The notes under the pieces: model-generated
Told to the model about the DNA's origin: nothing
Databases searched by the model: none
What the model saw: only the letters and a program-made list of their open reading frames with translations
Source of the DNA: Silene noctiflora
Taxonomy: Eukaryota; Streptophyta; Magnoliopsida; Caryophyllales; Caryophyllaceae
NCBI GenBank assembly: GCA_009801015.1
Contig: VHZZ01007964.1
Coordinates: 5,577-54,665 of the forward strand
Direction: 5' to 3'
DNA length: 49,089 nucleotides
Program-made: the position numbers and the translations under genes
Shown here: positions 1 to 10,700 of the stretch, piece after piece
Position numbering within the stretch: position 1 is the first letter of the stretch
Layout: each line of letters begins with the position of its first letter

Positions 1-474
1 TCTACAACTAACAACAAGGTTAAGCCATTGTTGGTCAACTATATTCCACAACAACCACAAGAAACTCCATTATTACTCCAACAATCACCATTTTCATGCT
101 CAACAATGTTGTCAAAATTTTGACACAATTTTTTTTTTTTGTTTTGTGTTTTAACAACATTAATGGTGTAGAAAGCTTATTAGTATCATGAATTCAACAT
201 AAACATTCATTTTAAGGCAGACATTCAAGTATTTTAGTATAGATCTAAGAAAAGCCAAAGTGAAGAAATTAACAACAAGAGAGGTCAAGCTTACATTCTC
301 AACTTAGAATGAGTAGAGCAAGATTAGTGTAGAAATGAGGGAGTTTCCAAGCTCAATGAAGTAAAAATTGTAAATTTTAGTGAGATTTTGAGAGAATTTG
401 AGTGAAGATATAATAATGGGAGCAAATATGAGAAGATAAGGGCCATTGAGGCCGAGTTACTTTACCCGGGTAAC

Positions 475-643
475 TCACTCGGTCGAGTGAGTGACTCACT
501 CGATCGAGTAAACTGTCTACTCGGTCGAGTGTGAGTCGACTCAGTCGAGTGGATTTTCCTGTACTGAACCAATGGTTCTGGATTGTCCACTCGGTCGAGT
601 AGCCCTCCACTCGGTCGAGTGGGTCCTCCTACTCGGTCGAGTA
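475..643. repeat. Palindromic 12-mer array in retrotransposon leader
   Basis: About eight near-copies of the self-complementary word ACTCGGTCGAGT (variants ACTCGATCGAGT, ACTCAGTCGAGT) are spaced roughly 15-35 bases apart. The same word type forms the arrays in both LTRs of this family. Peptides translated from it (DRV, TRPS and STE repeats) are by-products of the repeat. Confidence 0.8.
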
Positions 644-1234
644 GCACATAACGGTCAAAGATTATCGATTAGACTCAGATAAAGTATCCCTGCAACAAAA
701 TAAGAGGTTCGGGAGTCCACCAACCAATGGTGACTTGCCCCNAGTTAGCTCATACGGCATCATACTTGCCGTCCACAACACATTACTTTTACACTTATGC
801 ACATTCTTACGACTATCATCATTGTTCTTACCCTAACGACGACACTAACATCCNAAACACATATACGATATTCACATGACAAAATTCGGGACTAGCGCCT
901 CTCATGCATACACTACATTTCCTTGCCAAACACGTCATATCCATAGTTCTTTCATTCAACTTCCACAATTCATCATATTACGTGCCATATACAATCACAC
1001 GTTACAAATGAAATGCATCCTTCATCACACATGCATGCAACTATACCATGATTCACATAGCGTTCCCGTACATATACTCAACCACGCGGTGTCCAACCAA
1101 GACGATAGGCACTAGTTTTGGCGTGAGGGCGCCTACTCACCCAAAACCGATCTCCTATCATACTCAAGTCGGGTTCATTTTATTAGACACTCCTAAATTC
1201 ATTTTGATTCATTGGTTTAGGATCCAAAATCGTC

Positions 1235-1246
1235 GCTCTGATACCA
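1235..1246 (-). other. Primer-binding site, initiator Met-tRNA type
   Basis: The minus strand reads TGGTATCAGAGC three bases after the end of the LTR. This is the standard plant retrotransposon primer site complementary to the 3' end of initiator methionine tRNA. It fixes the element's orientation and shows that the repeat at 1250-2984 is a 5' LTR rather than a solo copy. Confidence 0.88.
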
Positions 1247-1249
1247 CTT

Positions 1250-2984
1250 TGTAACACCCCGATTACCCGGCCAAGATAATCGAAGCATTACCATCTCGGT
1301 TGCCCGAGGTAGTGTTTCAAAACTCCAATTAAAAGAACAATTTATTAATAATATAAGTTTAATGATTACAATTCAACATAATTAATAAATACATCTCATC
1401 CACTATGACCTCTATCTCATATCTACTACTCGGCTCCAAACTCATAGTGCGGCCTCAAGTCCCGTATGCAACATAACCTGAAATCAACTGCTCCCCATAT
1501 GATCGGAAATATCATATGGATCGACACAGGCCACCCCGGAAATAGGTGACAAATAACATAAGCCACAAATGATCAGTTTCGATAATATAAACATATAGGA
1601 TGAACAATAACATGTGGATATGAAATATGACAATTCAATGCATGAGACACAACTATCAATTCCACCACACCGGTACCGGGACACACTCAGCTGTACCCAC
1701 AACTCGGTGACGGCACCGCAGCACCGCCAACCAAAACAGCCGGACCGTAGCCTGTAAAAAGGTACTTCAGACACATCGGTGGTACCGGGCTCGAGAGCGA
1801 CTCAGATCCCCTGCCAGACGACGTGACTCAACCCCACGTGTCCCTCCATAACTCAAGCCATTAATGTGCAAATCCCTCTTGGAGTGGGAAGCTCCAAGAG
1901 GCGACTCAAGCGGAAGACGGTCTCCCAATCGTCTCCCGTCTCCAATACAATCATCACACCGCCAACATCAACTTCCATCAAGAAATACGACTCATACAAA
2001 ATGCAATTATGATACAATTCCGTCTACCAACCTTTCATTTGATAATATACCAACATACCATGACATATTCATGAACTAAAGAACCAAATACTCAAACCAA
2101 TACCACCAATACCATATGAAGTGCAATCCCGACTCATTCATGATTCTGTATCAACCATACTTACCATATGAATGNAAGACAACTCATTTCATAAAACCAA
2201 ATGATAAAGACACACACAACACTAACTATAACATCGAAACTGAGTAGGATTAACCTACCTTTTAGCATCTTCATCAAGCTATACAAATCCAACTCGATTC
2301 CGCCTCATAAAAACGTCTCATCCTACAATAACCATATAATAACTATCATAATACATCCTATGCTACCATACTAACTAAAACCCCTTAATAATACTCACTA
2401 AGTACCCACTAATCTAATTAAAGTCACTAATAAACGAAATATACAAAAATCCCCAAAAGTTAGGGTTAAAGATGATGTTTAGATTTACTTACAAAGTGAA
2501 AGGATGGTGAGTGAGATGCGCTAATCTTCAATCTAAGCTTAGACTCCGTAGGAATAGGGTTTAGGATGATTTTAGAGAGAAGGAAGAAAGTTTAGAGAGA
2601 AAGGGGAAGAATGAGAAATGAATTAAGGTTAGGGACGATTTGGCTAATTATCGCGTACTGACAGTGTCACTCAGTCGAGTGAGCGGTTCACTCGGCCGAG
2701 TGTCACCTACTCGGTCGAGTGAACTACTCACTCGGTCGAGTCAACTACACTCGATCAAGTAGACCACCTACTCGGCCGAGTCAACTCTATTTGGCCGAGT
2801 ATACCACCTACTCGCCCGAGTACACCCTACTCGGTCCCCCACTAGCTCACTCGGTCCGATTCCAATCTTCACTAGGTCTATTCTAAGCTCCACTTGGTCC
2901 AATATAAGGTCAAATCTCACTCTCACACGGTCCTCACGCATCCCAAGGCTTCTCGTACGGATCCCAAAATATCCGGGTATTACA
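1250..2984 (-). repeat. 5' LTR (1735 bp), minus orientation
   Basis: On the minus strand the LTR begins TGTAATACCCGGATATTTTG at 2984 and ends ...GGGGTGTTACA at 1250. Both ends match the solo LTR at 16832-18527 (start TGTAATACCCGGATATTTTG, end GGAGTGTTACA), and similarity continues inside, for example in the GAAACACTACCTCGGGCAAC block near the 3' end. The palindrome array lies about 125-315 bp into the LTR, the expected place for U3. The flanking target-site copy next to the LTR start would be CTTTG (2985-2989, plus strand); its partner is outside the window. Confidence 0.87.
2669..2859. repeat. Palindromic 12-mer array in LTR (U3 region)
   Basis: Roughly nine copies of ACTCGGTCGAGT, ACTCGGCCGAGT and decayed versions occur at about 20-base spacing. 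Most are perfect or near-perfect palindromes, so each could form a short hairpin or bind a dimeric protein. The corresponding array in the solo LTR is at 16938-17094. Confidence 0.8.
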
Positions 2985-5163
2985 CTTTGCAAAAGTTGCG
3001 AAGAACATAGTTGATGATATGTGCCTGGTCATATCTAGCTTCAGCAAAAAGGACCATATCGTCCGCGAAAAAAAGATTAGAAATCTTAGGTCCGTTCTTA
3101 CATATTGGAATAGGATGCCACTCATTCCCTCAAATTCTTACATCAATTGCTTGTTGTAATTTTTCAAGGCACATGACGAATAGATATGAGGATAAAGGAT
3201 CGCCTTGTCTAACTCCTCTTGTTGGTTTAAATTTATCGGTTGGCTCTCCGTTCCAAAGGATTTGCATAGAAGGAGTCGTGACACACTCCATAATGGTATC
3301 AATCATAGGAGGAGGGAAGCACATATCCTTCAATGTGGTCTCAATAAAATCTAATGTAATCGGTCATATGCTTTTTCTAAGTCAATTTTGATAGCCATAT
3401 AGCATTTTTTACCCTTAGCTAGACGCATAGTATGAATGGTTTCTTGAAAGACCACTATGTTATCCGTAATTTGTCTTCCTGAAGCAAACTCACTTTGATT
3501 TTCAGAGATAAGAAAAGGGAGGACCTTTTTTAATCTATTAGCGATAGTTTTGCTGACAATCTTGTAGGCCACATTACATAAGCTAATGGGATGGAATTGA
3601 GATATGTGTTCAGGACCGGTTACCTTAGGGATTAATACGATGTGGGTATCATTCAGACCATTAGAAAATCCTTTGCCTTCAAGTGCTTTCATCTCCATGG
3701 CACATACATCGTTCTTAATGACAGTCCAACGCTTCTGATAGAATAATGCTTGAAATCCATCCGGCCCGGGGGCTTTGAGGGCACCCATATCGTGTACTAC
3801 TTTTTCAATTTCTGCAAGTGAGTAATATCTCGTTAGCCACTCCCAATGCTCAGGACTGAATTCCTGGAAAAGATCATACGGTATATCAATCCCATCATCA
3901 TCGACATCATCAGTTGTATAGAGCGTTTTGTAGTAGTCAAATATCATATTCTTGATATCATCCTCATTACCTACCCAAATGCCGTCATTGTTTTTCAAAG
4001 CACGAGTACGGTTTTTCCACCGACGAACTAGCGTACTAACATGAAAATAAGACGTGTTTCGATTGCCATCACGAATGAAGTCCACCCGTGATTTTTGGTA
4101 CCATAAAATCTCCTCTCGTTCTAGAACTTCATCTAGTTCGTGCCTCAACTTTTCTTCGAGGACAATGAGATGTCTTTCTCTCTTAGCTGAAAGATGTTTT
4201 TGACACCCTTCAATACATGCTAGGATTTCTCCTTTTTTACGAAAAATATTTCCAAAAATTTCATGGTTCCATATTTGGAGTTTATTTGACAAGCTTGATA
4301 ATTGATCGACAAGAGAGTTACCACTATTCCAGTTCTTATCTATAAATTCTGTGAACTTCTCATGTGTTAGCCAAGCCGCTTGAAAACGAAATGGTCTTTG
4401 TATTGAGTGAAGAGGAACAAATCCATTTGGAGAAATAAAAAGAGGACAATGGTCCGATTGGTAGGCTGGTAGAACTTTAACATTGGCGTCCTCGAATAAG
4501 GTACCCCATTCACTATTACAAAAAGCCCGATCAAGTCGAGCACTCTACCTGGTTTCAATAGAATTTCCTCGTGCCCAAGTATGAGAAGGTTCCGAAAATT
4601 CTAGTTCGATAAGCTCACTATTCTCGATCCAATTATTAAAAAGCTCACACCGTCTCGCCATGTTCTGGTCTCCCCCATGTCTTCCGACCATAGATCTGGT
4701 TTCATTAAAATCTTCGGCCAATAGCCAGGGAAGCCGATTAGTCGAAGCAAAATTCGCTAGTTCAGTCCATAAGAGGTGACGATTCTGCTGATTCGGACTA
4801 GCATAAATAGCAGAGAAAAACCACGGTGTTTCCCCTCAACGAGACACTTCCACTGTAATAAATTGACTGTGAAGTAACAGGGACCACATTCACTAACTCC
4901 GAGCGCCAATAGAGACAAATACCACCACTGAACCCAATAGCATCGACTCGAGAGTGTCCATTGTATCCTATAACTGATCGAATTTTCTCAGTGTGATCTC
5001 CGTCTATATGAGTTTCTACTAGGGCAAGGACAGACGGTTTATAGGTTTTGATCACTTCCTTAAGGGCATTGATTTTTGATTTACTTTTTGTCCCCTGGAT
5101 GTTCCATATCATGCAGGTGATAGGGGATAGGTTGGGTGACAAGCTTGGAATATGATCCGACAT
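2985..5163 (-). pseudogene. LINE ORF2: endonuclease plus reverse transcriptase, broken
   Basis: From a possible start at 5163 the frame enters an endonuclease (MIWNIQG, then ALVETH, later SDHCPLFI near 4430), followed by a non-LTR reverse transcriptase. Reverse-transcriptase landmarks seen are KAPGPDGF (about 3770), HIVLIPK, HPISLCNVAYKI, DLEKAYDRL (about 3365), GVRQGDPLS (about 3200) and FFADDMVLFAEA (about 3060), the last holding the catalytic A-D-D. The frame shifts near 4800, 4560 (with a stop), 3350 and 3130. The last recognisable codons (NYVLRNFCK) end at the LTR junction. The thumb, RNase H and 3' end are absent. The protein cannot be made from this copy. Confidence 0.88.
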
Positions 5164-5360
5164 ATGATAAGGTACGCAAGGTAACTGAGATAGATAAACT
5201 TGACTTACTAGCGAGAGGATTTGATTAACACTCCATGGAATCGACATCTCCACTTGGAGATACGGTGTCCCTTCTTTGTATAGATGAAAGCTGATGTCTA
5301 TGATAAGGCTCTCCGGAACCATCACCCCCATATAAGGTACGAGCATCCCCGTCCAAACTG

Positions 5361-6940
5361 TTATCTTGCACGACTGTGTAGGGGGGGATCATCACTAGAG
5401 TGGGTGGCTGAGGAAGGTGACGTAATTGAGGTAAGGGTGGGTGGAATAACGAGATGTGAGGATTCGGAATTGGCAGCATTGTTAGGTTTGAAGCTTGTTG
5501 TGAGGGTTGATGGAGTCGTTGGATTTGGTGGTTGAGTATCAAGTTGGATATTGTTGTTATTGCTATCCTTGGTTTGATTAGGGTAAATATTATTAGTAAT
5601 ATCTTTTAGAATATTAGGATTGTTATTATTATGTGGTTTTGGAATATGTGTTGAATTAGGAAATGATTTTTTCTTAAAAAATTTGGAAACTCTATCATTG
5701 GAATTGTTTTGGAAATGAGAAGAATTTGAATGATTATTGGGGGGAATATTAGGTTGATTGATAGTGTGTGAAAATATTGCATTGTCACTCAATATTCCCG
5801 AATTAGCTTGTTCTACAACCCCTTGACCATCAATATTGAATTGTCGGTTCCTCTTGGGGATGTGAATTTGAGTTTGCATGGACCTCCGCTATCTCGTCCG
5901 TTATAGAATTTACAACCCCTTGACCATCATTTGTAGTTAAAATACGAGTCCCCTATTGCATTGGAATGAAGGAGCATTCGCTGGCCGAATGCCCTAAACG
6001 TCCGCAATTAAAACAAATCATACGCAAACCTTCATATTGAATATGATAGACCTTCTTATTTAATCGAAATTTTGATAAAAGCGGTTTTTCGAGATTGACT
6101 TCTATACTCATACGAGTAAACTGACCTCTCTCTGCCATTGTCGTATTTTTATCTATGCGAAGAACATTCCCAATCCTCGAACTAACTTTAGTCAGGAAAT
6201 CCTTATCGAAGTATTCCACAGGAAGATTTGGAATACGAACCCATGTCGTCAAGTGAGTCATTCTGTCATCCGTTGGTTCGAAGTTTGGTATCCATCTGTG
6301 TATAGTTAGATAATGGTCGTCAATCATCCAAGGGCCTGTGTGACAACATGATCGTAGTCTTGTCTTGATGAAAACGTGCGACATAATACGAACAACCCAA
6401 GTCTGTGAGGGTGAGTTTCACTTTGATCGGCCATTTTACCCGGAGTTTTCTCATTAGCGAAAGATATCCAATTTGCTTGCCAAACATCTTTATAATGAGA
6501 GAGTTCCTCCAAGGTCTTCTCACTTTGGCTTTCTCTACTTGATTGAGACGGATTGTAGGACAATAAATATCTTCCTCTTCCATATCAAAACTTTTGTCGT
6601 CATCTTATTCGCTTACGATATCATCAATATCATAGATCTCCTCATGATTTGTACTAAAGGTAAGGCCTTGGGCCATGTCTTTATATGAAATCTTTGTCTC
6701 ATCGGGATTGGAAGATAGGGTTTGTGTGATAGCTGGGCTACGGATTTTCGCTGAATCTAGGTTCTCCGACATTGGCTTGTCAAGAGCATGGAAAGTACTA
6801 ATGTGCATTGTTTTACGCTTCGTGTTTTTCTGTAGGTGAGGGAAATCTGCTGGGGGGTCAACCATAGAGGTATCTATCCCTGAGGAAGGCGAAGGATTCG
6901 AAATGGCCCCCGGCGGGAGACCTTCTGGGATGGATTGCAT
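5361..6940 (-). pseudogene. LINE ORF1: DUF4283-like region plus CCHC zinc knuckle, broken
   Basis: The frame opens at a Met at 6940 (MQSIPEGLPPG). It continues in other frames as a DUF4283-type region (PWRNSLIIKMFGKQIGYL near 6510, WVRIPNLPVEYFDKDFL near 6220) and a retroviral-type knuckle CFNCGRLGHSASEC near 6000 (C-x2-C-x4-H-x4-C). A low-complexity Asn/Pro/Ser-rich tail runs to about 5361. This domain order is usual for ORF1 nucleic-acid-binding proteins of plant L1 elements. The frame is broken near 6600, near 6380 and near 5940, so the copy is dead. Confidence 0.82.
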
Positions 6941-6960
6941 TCAAGAAAGATTATTTTAGA

Positions 6961-7757
6961 GAGAGATTATTTTGAATTATGCTTTCTTTCAACACAAATA
7001 AGTAGGGTAATACCACTTATACACACAAATTTGACTTTATTGAGCGTGGCTTTAAGTTTCATTGCATTATCACACTTCAACAATTCAAAAAAATGAATTT
7101 TTAACATAATAAAAGGAACTCTAACCTTCTCTATCCTATCCAAGTTACATAAACATTAATCTTCTATTGGATTAAAGAGTGAGTATTCAATGATAAACTT
7201 ACTATAACTAGACTTGAGATATTGGCTTAGTTAGAGTTGAGAATTTAGTCCCCAACGACTAGTGCTATTGTATTTCTAAAAATCATGTAAAATTTGTTGC
7301 CACGTTGGCCACGAATAATTATTATCAAGTCACGAGATATCTCATCACCGCACCTCCAGATAAACATGATCGAGTTATCATGAGTTTAAGCGTGTGAGCT
7401 AAACACCTAAAATGAATCAATATATCCGTAAATAAAAATGCATCAACCCAGGTTCGAAACCGTTTAATAACAATTATTTAAAATTTGCAACTGAATATCT
7501 GAAACATAACTTGTCTAATTAATTGAAATTAATTAATTAATAAATAATATGGTCAATCGGTCAGTCAGCCATGGAAGTGAGCTAGGGTTTTCCACATCCC
7601 GTGAAATTGCAAAATAACAACAATTGATGCAAGCAATCGGGTCTAATTCCCCCCAATTGCATAATCCACATTTCGGATTCTCCAATCAGTTGGTTATATT
7701 TCTCAATTTTTAATTCATTCAAAAGTGCAGGAAAACTGTGCTCAATCACTCCTAAAC
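6961..7757. other. Intergenic, upstream of LRR gene
   Basis: AT-rich DNA between the LINE and the first ATG of the LRR gene. It should contain that gene's promoter and 5' UTR. I see no long ORF and no convincing TATA box; the alternating TTAATTAATTAA tract near 7520-7545 is simple sequence. Confidence 0.5.
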
Positions 7758-10700
7758 ATGGAAAAAGCTCCATCTTTGGTGAATTTATGTGCTGCTACTC
7801 TAAGAAATTACATTCTTTATGGTATATTGTCTCTGCCCTTTTTTCCAATTGATATTATCTATTGTTTTGTACAGTAAAAATCTGAACTTTAATTGAAATT
7901 TCAATTTTTTTTTTTATTTTTTTTTTTTGTAGGGGATGATGATAATGGGATATTGCAGGGTGTTTATGAATTGCCCACAGAGTTGTTTGATTGCTTGCTT
8001 AATCAACTCCCTGCATTAGCTCTCCATAAATTGCAATCCCAAATGTTAGTATCCTGTGTTTTTCACTCCATTTACAGTTTAGTAATGTTTGTGATTTACG
8101 TCGTAATCTTCTTCATTTATGCTTTAATTTATGGAAAGCCCTTTTTTCTTGAGTAAGTAGCTCAGCTTTTATAATGTTCATGTTTTGGTTTTATGGTGAT
8201 GGATAATAATTGAGGATGTTTTTTTAGGTGGCATATGAAGTTATTATATGTATTCTCGCGTGTTTTTTTAAGGTATTTTTTGTTGCAAAAGACAACTTTG
8301 TGCCAACTTAAATAACAATTTGTTTGTTTAGTCTATTCAAATTAGTGTTTCCATTTCCAATGGAGCTAAAGACTCATCATTCTTTGGTTTTGAATAATGA
8401 TCAAATAAAGCAAAATGGCTCACTAAACTATGAAACGCTTCCTTTAATTGTGACATATCAGTCATTTGATGTGATTCTCAATGCAATTTTCGTTTTGGGT
8501 ATTGATACGGATAACTTCTTTGATGCTATCACTACGTACGCTGAAATATTTTTCTTGAGCAAATTAAGGGTATTGATATGGATGTGTATCAGGGTATTAA
8601 GTGTCCAGGCAACAATACTAGGTTTTCTGAATATTTATGTACTAACTGTCAGGCCTATTGAGAAGCAGAATGAATTTTATGAGTACGATTGCTCTGGCGC
8701 TGGCAGTGGAGGAAAACGTGTGAGGTAAGAGACTCAGAGTAATATATTATTTTTCCGCTAGTTTAATTTCACAGTTTTCGGTATTCTTTCTCAGATGTGG
8801 AAAGTTTGATTTGGCTTGGAAGGCACTGTATTACTTGCGTTGGCCGGAGAATGTTGAGTATAGCCAAGAGAAGCTATTTGTGAAGAAAATTAAGTTAGAA
8901 AATGAAACACTATGTGACTGGCAACAGAAATATTGGGAGATGCATGTACAGAAGTATGACAACACTATAATATACAATAATTCCTTTTTTATATTTTTTT
9001 TGTCAGACAACACGTAACTATTAATCATTTGACGTCTCACATGAACATCAGTTGCTTTGATGCAGCTGCAGAGAGAGCTATGCTACCGTCGTTTAGTCAA
9101 CGCATAGGACTAATTGAATTACCTGGTATGTTGATACTTCCTTCCAAGGTTCATAATCATTGATCTTTGATCAGTTTTTAGTATTGGTTGTGCTGGTCTC
9201 ATCAACTTTTGTAATGTCTAATTTTGCATCTGCCTGAATTGTACTGGAAATATGCTTTGATTTCATATCCACATATGGTGTTTTGTTTGGAATAGAGTTC
9301 CACTTTATAGTCATAATACACCTGAGGATTGCTATACACATTCATTAGGTTATAGTCTGAGATTTTTATGGCTATGTACTGGCAAAACCTGTATCGCGTT
9401 CTGTCACAATTAACATAGCCTCTCTGACTCTTTCATTCCATATTTTTTCGGTGTAACTTGGTTTTTGGATCCAGACGAAACTGTTTGTCCTATGCTTAAT
9501 TCTCTATCCCGTTGCAGGTACACTTATTAAAGCCATCGGCTACGAGAAGCAGGCAAAATGTTCGAATCATGATTACTACACATTGCATACTCATTGCAAG
9601 GAATTTGGATATTATGTGAGGTTGATGCTTATATGTGTTTTTCTGTGCACTTCATATCCCCAGTCCCCATGGAAAAAGCAGATCAGTTGATGATATGATT
9701 GTTGTGTTGGTCATGTGAAACTTCATCCATGAATATGTTTCCTCTATGTTCATACTTACTCCATTATTCCCTCGACTTTAGTCACAATTCAAAAAAATTT
9801 GGTTTGGTTATCGAAATTGTATTTGAAGGACTAATTATTAATCATTGAAGGTCTGTTTGGTAACCGAAAGTTTGTATTTAGCGGAGGCTAGAATTCCCAT
9901 CAATCCTTACAGTTCGACAATAGAAACGGGAAGGAGGGAGCAACTTGGTTTGTTTGCAAGAATTTAGTCTTCTTGTTTGTTCTAACTTCTAAAGGCCAGT
10001 TTGTAAATTTGACCCTATAACAACTGTAACATTATCCTGAGTACAATTTTGAAGTAATTATGATACAGCTGATGCATCTTAGATTATTTATTGATTCTTG
10101 CAGGTGTTTGAAACTTCAGAATGTATTTTTCAGTGTGGAAACTTGTGTAAGTGGCTTACTATTTAAGTATCCTTCCCCATTTCCATGAAGAATGTAATAA
10201 ACAACTGCGCCAAAATATTATTGGTTTGCTAGAGCCTAGATCATACTCCATTTATGGTCGCTTTTAGCTACACACATGGCTAGAATCCTTGGCCACTAAT
10301 CCCTTAAGTAATACAATTTCTTATTTCATGCTATGTAATGAGTTAAGTAATAATCACTATGTTAAAGGATTGTATATTGCATTATTGCTTACCAATAATT
10401 ATGTTCTTTGTCAGCATTTGATAGCAAGAAGCAAATTGAAAACGTTGATTTTGAAGAGGATGTCGTCTCAATTGCATGTGAGTTAGATTTTGCTACGTTC
10501 CTCCCCATAGTAACTCTGTCTTGCATGGTGATGACTGATGATAAATATGCTATCTCTTGATGATCTTGCTGGCTCCATTACAGGGAAATAAATGCTAAAT
10601 CCACTTCCCGTCCTAGTATGAGGATATGTTCATTTTCACTCAGTTTTATTTGAACCCAGATTACTCCTTTAAGAATGGGATTAAGGAGCAAATATATATC

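Larger units (their letters stand above)
1..2984 (-). mobile_element. LTR retrotransposon, 5' LTR plus leader, truncated by window edge
   Basis: Read on the minus strand, a TG...CA-bounded LTR (2984 down to 1250) is followed after three bases by a primer-binding site and then about 1.2 kb of leader running off the left edge. No gag or pol reading frame is reached, so the superfamily is not proven. An initiator-Met primer and a TGTAATACCC LTR start are common in Ty3/gypsy elements of plants. The leader has no long ORF. It contains its own cluster of palindromic ACTCGGTCGAGT words (475-643), which also occur in the LTR. The insertion point lies inside the LINE reverse transcriptase at 2984/2985, so this element is younger than the LINE. 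Two ambiguous bases (742, 854) lie in the leader. Confidence 0.85.
2985..6960 (-). mobile_element. L1-type LINE, decayed and 3'-truncated by LTR element
   Basis: Minus-strand reading frames appear in LINE order: an ORF1 with a DUF4283-like region and CCHC zinc knuckle, then an ORF2 with an endonuclease and a reverse transcriptase. Several frameshifts and stops break both. The sequence stops inside the reverse transcriptase where the LTR begins at 2984; the rest must lie beyond the left edge. The 5' limit near 6960 is set by the start of ORF1 and is approximate. The poly(A) tail and target-site duplication are not visible because the 3' end is missing. Confidence 0.88.

Noticed and set aside
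463..650. Minus-strand peptides rich in DRV/TRPS/STE repeats, and similar peptides at 2768-2992 and 16773-17099
   Set aside because: They are translations of the palindromic 12-mer arrays in a retrotransposon leader and LTRs, not conserved proteins.
1235..1246. tRNA gene fragment
   Set aside because: Only the 12-base complement of a tRNA 3' end is present, positioned directly after an LTR, so it is a primer-binding site.
2669..2859. Regularly spaced repeats resembling a CRISPR array
   Set aside because: The host is a plant, the repeats are 12-bp palindromes with short related linkers, and the array sits in an LTR.
8045..8156. Extension of LRR exon 2 to a donor after ATGTTA, and the hydrophobic open frame that follows
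   Set aside because: Only the donor at AT|GTTAGT joins in phase to exon 3. The hydrophobic frame is intron.
8324..8728. 134-codon ORF as a separate gene
   Set aside because: It is intron 2 read-through into true exon 3. The upstream part is a dispersed repeat.
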